A stretch of DNA of 5,089 nucleotides from assembly GCA_007570915.1 (NCBI GenBank), contig RKSK01000135.1, forward strand, positions 1-5,089. The letters run 5' to 3'. The stretch is from Cenarchaeum sp. GTDB lineage: Archaea > Thermoproteota > Nitrososphaeria > Nitrososphaerales > Nitrosopumilaceae. Of this stretch, positions 1 through 5,089 are shown one piece after another (within the stretch, counting starts at the first letter, position 1; each line of letters opens with the position of its first letter). The notes under the pieces are model-generated. The model worked only from the letters and a program-made list of their open reading frames with translations, made no database searches and was not told the DNA's origin. The translations under genes and the position numbers were made by a program.

Positions 1-1
1 C

Positions 2-283
2 GTCAGCCCGCGCCTCGCGCTCGCCGAGGCCATGCGCATGGGCCTCGTCGAGGAGGACCCCGAGTTTCCCGAGGGCGCCTTTATCCGCCGCGGCCCGCGC
101 AGCGGCGAGGCCCTGCGGCGCATATACGACGGCGAGCCGCCGACCATGGAGAGCCTGCTCGCCGAGGAGCGCGCGTGGAGGCGCTATTTTGCCGCGCGCC
201 GCGCCCGCCTCGAGGCGATCCGCGAGGCCGCCCGGCCGAGGGAGGGGAACACGGCATCCTCGCTGCCGGCGTGGGTGCCCTAG
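2..283 (+). CDS. C-terminal part of an unrecognised protein (5' end outside window)
   Basis: The frame is open from the left edge to a TAG at 281-283, giving about 93 residues; the first in-window ATG is at 32, but the frame runs past it upstream, so the gene most likely begins outside the window. Third codon positions are almost all G or C, as in the clearly coding genes here. The product is rich in Arg, Ala and Glu. It has an acidic patch (EEDPEF) near the start of the visible part and a long amphipathic, probably helical Arg/Ala/Glu stretch before a short Ser/Pro tail. No domain or catalytic motif is recognisable, so no function is offered. Overlapping antisense frames here have poorer codon composition and are treated as shadows. 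The gene is followed by a 460-nt non-coding stretch. Confidence 0.6.
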   Translation, partial: VSPRLALAEAMRMGLVEEDPEFPEGAFIRRGPRSGEALRRIYDGEPPTMESLLAEERAWRRYFAARRARLEAIREAARPREGNTASSLPAWVP

Positions 284-297
284 CGGCACGGGCGCCA

Positions 298-327
298 GGC
301 GGCAAGTCCCAGTCAACCCACATGTCT
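298..327 (+). repeat. Inverted repeat A, left copy (A1)
   Basis: This 30-nt segment recurs inverted at 2493-2522. The inner 17 nt (AGTCAACCCACATGTCT, 311-327) are identical to the reverse complement of 2493-2509, and the outer 13 nt differ at three positions. ACATGT inside it is self-complementary. It starts 14 nt after the stop of the upstream gene. It could be an end of a mobile element or a protein-binding site. No target-site duplication is visible next to either copy. Confidence 0.75.
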
Positions 328-429
328 AGGGCAGAACGGGCGGCCGGCTCCGGGCGGGGCATCCCCTCCGCCCTCGCACCCGGCGTGCCCGCCGCCACGG
401 CAGCCCTCCCCGGCGCCTCCCCCGCTGGA
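328..429. other. GC-rich non-coding spacer
   Basis: This stretch between repeats A1 and B1 is C-rich and open in several frames only because stop codons are rare at this base composition. None of those frames shows a start with plausible context, a recognisable product or consistent third-position composition. I see no RNA gene in it. Confidence 0.4.
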
Positions 430-508
430 GATCGCCCCGGCGGGGCGCGAATGCCGGCCGGCCTGCGCGGTTTTGGCCACCTGCGCCAGGGGCCGCGCCT
501 GGCCACAC
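430..508 (+). repeat. Promoter-proximal repeat B, first copy (B1)
   Basis: This segment is repeated in the same orientation at 2529-2606. Positions 467-508 align without gaps to 2565-2606, with 36 of 42 identical by eye, including the 13-nt block GCGGTTTTGGCCA and an 18-nt block ending in GCCACAC with one mismatch. Looser similarity extends left to a shared GATCGCC at 430 and 2529. The copy contains short inverted repeats (CCTG-CGC-CAGG at 480-490; GCCAGG with CCTGGC at 485-503). In both copies a TATA-like box follows 24-25 nt after the end, so B is probably an upstream regulatory or activator-binding element rather than coding DNA. Confidence 0.75.
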
Positions 509-530
509 GGAACCCCCGATGCGCGGCAAA

Positions 531-540
531 CAGTTATACG
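531..540 (+). promoter_or_regulatory. Candidate archaeal TATA box for the 746-1914 operon
   Basis: AGTTATACG is the only AT-rich patch in the region, 25 nt after repeat B1, matching the spacing of the TATA box after B2. Transcription would be expected to begin near 558-562, close to an ATG at 561. If 561 is not used, the operon has a leader of about 185 nt before the ATG at 746. The assignment rests on position and composition only. Confidence 0.4.
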
Positions 541-745
541 CAAGGGCCTTGGCCGCCCCCATGATCGGGTTTTGGGGACAGGGCAAGAGTCAGTGCCGGG
601 TCGGTGGTACGCGACGCCCAGGTCGGGCGCGCAGCGCATATGGGCCGAGTCGCGCATGGCCGGCAACGGGGGCTGGCAGTGCCCGGACCTTGCCATGGCA
701 GGCGGGCCAGAGGAGGTGCGGGTGGCGCCTGCCCGCCTAGCACAC

Positions 746-1360
746 ATGTGGAATTACTTCCGGGAGCCCACGCCTGCCCCGGCGCCGCGGCGGCTAGCGC
801 AGGTCCGCCTTGGCGAGCCCGCGGACGCGGGCCTGCGCAACGCGATTATGGGGGTGGCGGCGGCGACCGTCAGGGGGCTGGAGCGCCCGGGGCTGGTAGG
901 CAGGCTCGCCGGGTTCATCGACCATGCGGTGGCGCACGGCCTGCTCGGGGGCGAGGGCGACCTGGACACGTTTATCGGGCGCCACAACCTCCAAAAGCAC
1001 GCGTACATTGCGCAGGAGCTCGGGATTCGCATAGGGTACGAGTTTGAGTTCCTGAAGAACGGGGCATACTCGCCGGCCATGGCCGTGGACACCTACAAGC
1101 GGGACCGGGCCCCCCGATACGCAGAGGCGCTTGACCCGGATCCCGGGGCGACCAGGACGCTCGTCAGGATTGCCCGCGGGAGGGGGACGGAGTGGCTCCA
1201 GGTCGCCACGTTTGCGGTGCGCGACCGCGCCGTCTCCGGGGCGCTCGAGAGGTTCCTGGCCGACAGGCACAGGCACATGCGGTATGACAGGCGGCTGGTG
1301 AGGGAGGTCTTCGCCGAGGTCGGATCATGCATGGGGGCAGGCGGGGGCGGGGCGCGGTGA
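746..1360 (+). CDS. YwgA/Panacea (DUF4065)-like protein, possible antitoxin
   Basis: The predicted 204-residue soluble protein carries the signature of the YwgA/Panacea-like group. A helix motif LQKHAYIAQELG (residues 82-93) resembles the LQKLLYLAQ motif of that group. It is followed by GYEFEFLKNGAYSP (97-110), matching its 'F..Y.yGpYSp' segment. The first ~75 residues are Pro/Arg-rich then helical, and the end is a poorly conserved Gly/Arg tail. Panacea domains are known antitoxins that neutralise several unrelated toxins, and YwgA-like proteins are common in archaea with unknown role. The start is uncertain: ATG 746 is chosen because the protein is plausible from there, but GTG 716, ATG 656 or ATG 848 are in frame. 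Its TGA overlaps the GTG of the next gene, indicating cotranscription. Domain call fairly sure; antitoxin role is inference. Confidence 0.7.
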   Translation: MWNYFREPTPAPAPRRLAQVRLGEPADAGLRNAIMGVAAATVRGLERPGLVGRLAGFIDHAVAHGLLGGEGDLDTFIGRHNLQKHAYIAQELGIRIGYEFEFLKNGAYSPAMAVDTYKRDRAPRYAEALDPDPGATRTLVRIARGRGTEWLQVATFAVRDRAVSGALERFLADRHRHMRYDRRLVREVFAEVGSCMGAGGGGAR

Positions 1361-1914
1361 GCCGCGCGCCCAGGGATGCCCCAATGCGCCAGGGGGCGGC
1401 GGCAAACATGGCGGCCGCGCTTGGGGCCACGCTGGCAATGGCTTTCGCGGCGCACCTGCTTGTGGGCGCCACTGCCCTGGACATCGTGATCGCCGCCCCG
1501 CCGTTCGCGTTTGTGGTGTACGTTTCCCTGGCGCAAATGGACGCGCAGGGGGCAAAAAAGGCCGAGGACCGAAAGGAGATCGAGACCCTCGGCGGCGTCT
1601 TGGGCCAGTGCGAGAGGGCGCTCGCGCTGCTGGCCAAGGCGGCAGGGGCGGCACCGGCAAGCCCGCAGGCGCGCGCGGGCATGGGCCACCTTGCCGGCAC
1701 GATCCGCCTGCTTGCGACGAGGTACGGCAGGTATATTGAAAACAATGGCGTCTGGGCCGCGCTGGAGGCAGAGAGCCTCGTTATGACGGCCGAGATCCTG
1801 GGGCGGGACGTCGGGGACCGCGTAGGGCCGTTGCGCGACTATGTCGGGGTTGTGGGCGAGAACGTCCTTGACGAGGACGACCCGCGGCTTGCGGCGGTCC
1901 GGCTGGAGCCATAG
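1357..1914 (+). CDS. Small membrane protein with helical cytosolic domain, partner of the YwgA-like gene
   Basis: The start chosen is GTG 1357, whose last two bases form the start of the TGA of the upstream gene, a typical coupling arrangement; ATG 1384 and ATG 1408 are in-frame alternatives. From 1357 the product has 185 residues. Two hydrophobic segments lie at about residues 19-36 (ALGATLAMAFAAHLLVG) and 38-58 (LDIVIAAPPFAFVVYVSLAQ), separated by a very short turn, so both termini are probably cytosolic, with KK just after the second. The remaining ~125 residues are charged and helical (around GGVLGQCERALALLAKAAG and RLLATRYGRYIENNG) and end in an acidic patch (DEDD). No known family is recognised. 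A small membrane toxin or a membrane effector paired with the upstream protein is a reasonable guess from context only. Confidence 0.72.
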   Translation: MSRAPRDAPMRQGAAANMAAALGATLAMAFAAHLLVGATALDIVIAAPPFAFVVYVSLAQMDAQGAKKAEDRKEIETLGGVLGQCERALALLAKAAGAAPASPQARAGMGHLAGTIRLLATRYGRYIENNGVWAALEAESLVMTAEILGRDVGDRVGPLRDYVGVVGENVLDEDDPRLAAVRLEP

Positions 1915-1936
1915 GGCGCGCCGCGCGCAGGGCCGC

Positions 1937-2372
1937 CTACCCGCCGTGCGCGCGTATCCGCGCGTCGAGGCTGGCGGCCACCCCGTGCGCCTCAACGGCC
2001 TCGGGCTCGCGCCCGAGGCCCCTCAGCGCGTGGCACCTCCCAAGGTGCGCCAGCGCGTTCCTTGGCTCAAGGGCGGCAGCCCTGTCGTACTCTGCAAGGG
2101 CGTCGGCGTGGCGCCCGAGCATGTGCAGCGCCGTCCCCCGCCCTCGCCGCGCGCCGCTGCGCCCTCCCGGCCCGCTCGCCGGTCGGCGTGCCGCCGGGCC
2201 TGGACCTCTCCTCGGCCTCCTTCAGCGCGCACGTGGCCACCGGCACGCCGCGGCCGACGGCCAGCGCCGCGAGGTCGCGGAACGAGTCCGCCGCGTGCCT
2301 GGCGCTCTTCCTTGTCGACGCCACGCCGTCGCCGGCCACCTCCGCCATGCCGTCGGCGATCTTGCCCAGCAT
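1937..2372 (-). pseudogene. Small TPR-repeat protein, frameshifted in a G run
   Basis: Reading from ATG 2372 (or GTG 2387), a frame with near-pure G/C third positions encodes a charged helical segment (MLGKIADGMAEVAGDG... then KEAEERSRPGG) down to about 2140. There codon composition collapses and a second frame takes over to a TAG at 1939-1937. The second frame shows two tetratricopeptide repeats: GTALHMLGRHADALAEYDRA with following AALEP fits TPR consensus positions 8-32 (Gly8, Leu11, Gly15, Ala20, Tyr24, Ala27, Pro32), and the next repeat (HALRGLGREPEAVEAH) is a good match. Removing one G from the five-G run (plus-strand CCCCC, 2135-2139) joins them as RRAARAGTALHMLG. TPRs are protein-binding scaffolds. 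The gene ends 22 nt from the convergent membrane gene. A sequencing error, a real null mutation or a phase-variable tract are all possible. Confidence 0.62.
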
Positions 2373-2442
2373 GCCGCCGGCCAGCACGTCCCTGGCTCCC
2401 AGGCAGTCACGCCGCCCCGCGGGCGGGGCCGCCAAAACCCCC

Positions 2443-2450
2443 CTATAGAC
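2443..2450 (-). promoter_or_regulatory. TATA-like box for the minus-strand TPR gene
   Basis: On the minus strand GTCTATAGG stands in otherwise GC-rich DNA. Transcription would begin roughly 25 nt downstream, near 2420, which is 30-50 nt before the candidate starts GTG 2387 and ATG 2372. A GGTTTTGGCGG string, similar to the core of repeat B, follows it at 2439-2429 on the same strand. Confidence 0.35.
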
Positions 2451-2459
2451 CAGTTTGGG

Positions 2460-2478
2460 CCGTACGGGACCGGTACGG
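2460..2478. promoter_or_regulatory. Inverted repeat CCGTAC-N7-GTACGG, possible operator
   Basis: Perfect 6-nt arms (2460-2465 and 2473-2478) flank the spacer GGGACCG. The site lies just upstream of the TATA-like box of the minus-strand TPR gene and inside the divergent promoter region. It has the size of a dimeric repressor or activator site. No regulator is identifiable in the window. Confidence 0.35.
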
Positions 2479-2492
2479 GGGCCCTAGGTGGG

Positions 2493-2522
2493 AGACATGT
2501 GGGTTGACTGAGTCCTGCCGCC
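2493..2522 (-). repeat. Inverted repeat A, right copy (A2)
   Basis: This is the reverse complement of A1 (298-327), with a 17-nt identical inner block (AGACATGTGGGTTGACT, 2493-2509) and three mismatches in the outer 13 nt. Together the two copies bracket about 2.2 kb holding the operon and the TPR gene. It stands only 6 nt before repeat B2, whereas A1 is about 100 nt from B1, so A and B are not one rigid unit. Confidence 0.75.
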
Positions 2523-2528
2523 CCCGCC

Positions 2529-2606
2529 GATCGCCGCGGCGTGCCCCAACCCTGGCCGACTTGGGCGGTTTTGGCCATACGCGCCAAAGGCCGCGCCTAG
2601 CCACAC
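2529..2606 (+). repeat. Promoter-proximal repeat B, second copy (B2)
   Basis: This is the direct repeat of 430-508. In this copy the T-rich core forms a clear inverted repeat, TTTGGC (2570-2575) and GCCAAA (2583-2588) with a 7-nt spacer; the first copy keeps TTTGGC but has GCCAGG opposite it. The end lies 25 nt before the TATA box of the DUF3800 gene. The placement suggests a transcription factor site or a conserved upstream promoter element. Confidence 0.75.
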
Positions 2607-2628
2607 AACACCCTCCCGGCCCGCCCAA

Positions 2629-2640
2629 CCCTTTTAAGCG
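2629..2640 (+). promoter_or_regulatory. Archaeal TATA box of the DUF3800 gene
   Basis: CCCTTTTAAGCG is a good archaeal TATA element. Its centre is about 28-30 nt upstream of ATG 2664, so the transcript should begin within a few bases of the start codon and be leaderless or nearly so. No Shine-Dalgarno sequence precedes the ATG, which agrees with that. Confidence 0.65.
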
Positions 2641-2663
2641 AGCTGAACGCGCCCTCCCCCATA

Positions 2664-3389
2664 ATGGAGCCGCGCGCGCTACTGACGTTTGGTGACAGCT
2701 CTGGAAACCCTGCGCGCACCAAAAAAGGATACGAGGACTCTAGGCACTACGTCGTGGTCACGGCAATGATGGACATGCGAGAAGCCCACAGGGTCGACGC
2801 ACAGATCCAGGCGCTGAAGCCAAAATATTTTGGGAAAATTAACCCGGAGCGCGTGTCGTTTCACGGCAACCAGCTTCTTCACAGCCTGATTCGACACACC
2901 GGAAACAGGCGGCTGGCAGAGCAAAAGTTCAGGGAGGCGCTTGGCGACATTGTGAAAATTACACGGAACACAAATGCCACAATCAACACGGTTGTGTTGG
3001 ACAAACGCTTTCCAGACACAAGCTACAGGTCTTCTAGCACGGTGATTGCGACATGGGCACAAGCATCACGCATGCTTTATCAAGACGTTCTTGATTCGCC
3101 GCCTAACACATATTGCGTGCTAATGCTTGATCGGTACGACGCCGCAACAAACAGAATTGTGTCCAGCACCATAAACAAATTCCTGTGCCCGCCAATCGGC
3201 GGTTCTCAATCGGCGCCCAAAACGTTTATTCCGCGCCCAGTGTTTGTTGACTCTGTGTCGTGCAGCGGAGTGCAGCTTGTGGACATGATTGCGTTCATTA
3301 CTGCCAAAAATAGCAAGCCAATAGATCAATTTGTGCGACTGTACAACCAACTAAGGCCCGCGCTTTCTCACACTGTGCACATACGATGA
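2664..3389 (+). CDS. DUF3800-family protein
   Basis: The 241-residue product begins with a hydrophobic strand running into GDSSGN (residues 10-15), the place of the family's D-E-S-G motif. It ends with SCSGVQLVDMIAFITAK (199-215), matching the family's conserved 's.giQlaDliay' C-terminal motif with Gln204 and Asp207. Between these lie PERVSFHGNQLLHS (61-74), INTVVLDKRF (107-116) and VLMLDRYD (152-159), in the usual order. Ser12 replaces the Glu usually present after Asp11. DUF3800 proteins are of unknown activity and often sit in mobile or defence regions; metal-binding acidic residues make a nuclease-like role conceivable. Codon use is far richer in A and T than that of any neighbour (AAA, ATT, TTT, ACA frequent), a sign of recent transfer. 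It has its own promoter with repeat B2 and appears monocistronic. Confidence 0.85.
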   Translation: MEPRALLTFGDSSGNPARTKKGYEDSRHYVVVTAMMDMREAHRVDAQIQALKPKYFGKINPERVSFHGNQLLHSLIRHTGNRRLAEQKFREALGDIVKITRNTNATINTVVLDKRFPDTSYRSSSTVIATWAQASRMLYQDVLDSPPNTYCVLMLDRYDAATNRIVSSTINKFLCPPIGGSQSAPKTFIPRPVFVDSVSCSGVQLVDMIAFITAKNSKPIDQFVRLYNQLRPALSHTVHIR

Positions 3390-3402
3390 CAAACGGCGCC
3401 GC

Positions 3403-3770
3403 CGTCCTGCAATGGCGGCGTTGCTGTGCAGCCTGCGTCAATTTATGGCTGCCCGCCGCCTTGTTGCCAGACAAGTGCCCGGTTTGCCCGTTTGATGGCG
3501 GCCGCGCAGGCATGCGCACGGGGGAGATCATGGCAATCCGGCAAGGGCGGCACGGTCGCATGGCCGGCGCCGGGGCCACCGCGCGCTTGTTGCCTGATCG
3601 CCTTGCGGAATTCCCCGGCCTGCCCATTTGCGGCAGCGCCCGCGCCAGCAGGATTGGGATGGCGGTCCTGGCAATCCGACAGTGGCCGGATCACCAGGCC
3701 CTCGACGCTGGAACCCGCAGGCGCTTCCCGTCTGCCCGCCCCGCCGGGCCTGCCGGATTTAAACATGTCG
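3403..3770. repeat. Degenerate tandem array, about three units of 124-138 nt
   Basis: Three diverged units follow the DUF3800 stop. The anchor GCAAT recurs at 3409, 3533 and 3671, preceded by CCTGCAAT, CATGGCAAT and CCTGGCAAT. A second anchor about 50 nt further on is CTTGTTGCC at 3460 and 3586, with GCGCTTCCC at about 3721 in the partial third unit. A third is CCCGGTTTGCCC (3478), CCCGGCCTGCCC (3614) and CCCGTCTGCCC (3727). The order of anchors is the same throughout. Reading frames through the array (both strands) have mixed codon composition and no recognisable product, so I treat it as non-coding, with a decayed repeat protein as an outside possibility. Confidence 0.5.
3754..3766. promoter_or_regulatory. 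TATA-like TTTAAA element without an obvious gene
   Basis: GGATTTAAACATG is the only AT-rich patch between the repeat array and the transposase relic. The TTTAAA (3758-3763) is self-complementary, so either direction is possible. Downstream on the plus strand there is no convincing ORF or tRNA-like fold; on the minus strand the facing frame is the weak one in the repeat array. It may drive an unannotated short RNA or be a chance occurrence. Confidence 0.25.
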
Positions 3771-3823
3771 GGTCACGCCAGGGGAAGGGGGCTATTGGCG
3801 CGGCATGCTGTGGGTTGTGGCTC

Positions 3824-3840
3824 CCCCGGCGATCCCGGGG
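3824..3840. other. Short GC hairpin
   Basis: CCCCGG and CCGGGG arms with the loop CGATC can form a six-pair stem. There is no T-run after it, and hairpins of this size are expected by chance at this base composition. The role is unknown. Confidence 0.2.
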
Positions 3841-3922
3841 CCAAGGGGCCGCGGGCCTGCGAGGCGCAGGCGGCGCCTTCATGGTGGCGAAGGCGAGAGC
3901 CGCGGCGGCGCGTTTGCGGCGC

Positions 3923-3980
3923 CAGATCCCAGATGTGGGGGCCCGGAAGCACAGATCCCAAATGTGGGGGCCCGGTAGCC
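3923..3980. repeat. 29-nt tandem duplication next to the transposase relic
   Basis: Two adjacent 29-nt units (3923-3951 and 3952-3980) differ at only three positions. Each starts CAGATCCCA and contains ATGTGGGGGCCCGG. Within each, CCCA and TGGG form a small inverted repeat and GGGCCC is palindromic. The array stops 2 nt before the TAG of the minus-strand transposase relic, so it may be linked to the end of that element. Its near-identity shows it is younger than the degenerate array to its left. Confidence 0.8.
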
Positions 3981-3982
3981 GC

Positions 3983-5089
3983 CTAGGGCGGCGGCTTCCT
4001 CGGCGGCCTCAGCCACGGCCGGGCGCCGAACTCATTGCAGACCCCAAGCACGATCAGGAGCCTGGGCGACGTCGCCGGGATCCGGCGGCTGTCGCCGGCC
4101 GCCTCCCTGCCCGGGTGCAGCATGGCCCGCGCGTTGTGCACCATGAGCGACATCACGAAGCAAAAGATCCTGACGTTCTCGCTCCTGCCCGGCATGCGCA
4201 TGCGCGTCTGCCTTGGCAGCCTGTGGCCGATCTCTATCCCCCACCTGCGCGGGCACGGCCCATCCGGGCCGGCCAGCCGGCGGCATGTTGGTGGCGAACG
4301 CGATGTGCTTCCCCTCCGGCCCCCTCCCCTCGCTCTTTTTCCTCCTCCTTGTGATCATGGCGTGCGGCGCCTCCCTCCCGCGCCCGCCGGGGATGCGCAT
4401 CGGGAGCACTCGCTGCGCCTTTCCCGCGGCAAACTTGCGCAGCGCCGCCGTGACGCGGGGCGAGTTTGGGCACGGCACGGGCCAGCGCACCCCGTGCTGC
4501 CCGTGGCGCCCCGGGACGCCCGTGGTGAAGGACCCGCGGCCCACGGGCAGCACCGGCCCCGCGCCGGCCCGCTTGCACACGGCCCGAACGCGCCTGTACA
4601 CAGTGGAAAAAGCGACCCCGATGCTGTCGCCGGGCACGGCGCGCACGGCGCCAGGCGCGGCCCACATCCTGTTGGCCGCGCGCTGCGCCGCCGTGTGCCT
4701 TTCCCTCCTGGTCGACCCGCGGCCGGGCCTGGCTCACACGAGCCACCCCGGGACCGCGCGCCCGTACCGGTGTATCCCGTGCATGCCAAGCGCCACGACG
4801 ATCTCCGCGGGGAGCTCGCCGCGCCGGCGCAGCGTGCGCAGGTGGCGCAGCGCGCCGGCCGCGTCGCGCGCCTGCATGGCCTGGCGCGCCCACTCGGCGG
4901 TGGGCATCCTGCCGGCGGTCCCGGCGTGTTCGCCGAGCCCCAGGAAGCCGCCGGCCGGGGCGCCGTTGCCGGCGGCCAGCGCGACCAGGGCCAGGATCGT
5001 GCCCGCCCTGTGCTTTTTGTTGGGCCGGGTCGCGGCGCGCAGGCCCTGCGCGGCCGGGGCGAGCACGCGCGTCACGGCCCTGGGCGCGC
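3983..5089 (-). pseudogene. Decayed DDE transposase (IS4-like superfamily), 5' end outside window
   Basis: The minus strand reads as one transposase in two frames. One frame runs from the right edge to about 4285. It is broken by an in-frame TGA (4736-4734) and includes VVALGMHGIHRYGR before the stop, then GDSIGVAFSTVYRRVRA, VGRGSFTTGV, RWPVPCPNSPRVTAALRKF and KHIAFATNMP. The frame then shifts by one base, and RRWGIEIGHRLPRQ followed by VRIFCFVMSLMVHN runs to a TAG at 3985-3983. The order matches archaeal DDE transposases: first Asp strand, 'DRGFF' second Asp, ATN motif, and the R-W-G-I-E motif with the catalytic Glu (codon 4234-4232). Both expected catalytic Asp are Gly (codons 4787-4785 and 4541-4539). 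About 365 residues are covered. The stop, shift and lost Asp make it inactive. Family placement is from motif memory, not a search. Confidence 0.75.

Noticed and set aside
81..747. Overlapping plus and minus frames between the first gene and the operon
   Set aside because: They cross repeats A1 and B1, have mixed third-position composition and yield low-complexity Arg/Pro/Gly products.
1093..1995. 300-codon open frame on the minus strand
   Set aside because: It lies antisense to the YwgA-like and membrane protein genes, is Arg/Pro-rich with no domain, and is open only because stops are rare in GC-rich DNA.
3443..3766. Minus-strand frame through the repeat array with internally similar PLSDCQD / PLPDCHD segments
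   Set aside because: The internal similarity is explained by the nucleotide repeat. Spacing between anchors is not consistently a multiple of three and third-position composition is not that of a gene here. A decayed repeat protein cannot be fully excluded.
3755..3900. tRNA or other structured RNA downstream of the TTTAAA box
   Set aside because: No TTCGA-type T-loop, anticodon arm or box C/D motifs could be found by eye.
3403..3980. CRISPR array
   Set aside because: The 29-nt repeats are directly adjacent without spacers, and the longer units are diverged along their whole length. No cas gene is present.
3386..4354. 322-codon open frame on the plus strand
   Set aside because: It runs across the degenerate array, the tandem repeat and antisense to the transposase relic, with erratic codon composition and no recognisable motif.
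4734..4736. TGA in the transposase as recoded (selenocysteine or readthrough) codon
   Set aside because: The same gene also has a frameshift and lacks its catalytic Asp residues, so simple decay explains the stop.

Overview
The window looks like an accessory stretch of a very GC-rich archaeal chromosome. The evidence is an AT-rich TATA element standing about one promoter length upstream of an ATG with almost no leader, heavy use of AGG and ATA codons beside near-saturated G/C third positions, and gene families common in archaea. A marine or sponge-associated, Cenarchaeum-like Thaumarchaeote (Nitrososphaerota) would fit. That assignment is inference, because no marker gene is present.

Layout from left to right. 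Positions 2-283 hold the end of an unrecognised gene. Positions 284-745 are non-coding and carry two repeats: A1, half of a 30-nt inverted pair, and B1, a promoter-proximal repeat followed by a TATA-like box. Positions 746-1914 form a two-gene operon with a GTGA stop/start overlap: a YwgA/Panacea-like protein followed by a protein with two membrane segments and a helical cytosolic tail. Converging on it from the minus strand (2372-1937) is a small TPR gene broken by one apparent extra G in a run of five. The 2373-2663 interval is a compact double promoter region with a TATA-like box for the TPR gene, a 6+6 inverted repeat, A2, B2 and a strong TATA box. It drives the DUF3800-family gene at 2664-3389, which is visibly richer in A+T than everything around it and was probably acquired horizontally.

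Positions 3390-3982 contain no convincing gene. They hold about three degenerate repeat units spaced 124-138 nt, a TTTAAA box, a short hairpin and a 29-nt perfect-period tandem duplication. From 5089 down to 3983 on the minus strand lies a decayed DDE transposase with an in-frame stop, a frameshift, and Gly at the two positions where the catalytic Asp residues are expected.

The most interesting points are the paired YwgA/Panacea-like and membrane genes, which have the layout of a toxin-antitoxin or defence pair, and the B repeat. B recurs 24-25 nt upstream of a TATA box before both this operon and the foreign DUF3800 gene, which suggests one shared promoter-associated regulatory element. Together with the inverted A repeats, the transposase relic and the repeat array, the region reads as a worn mobile or defence island.
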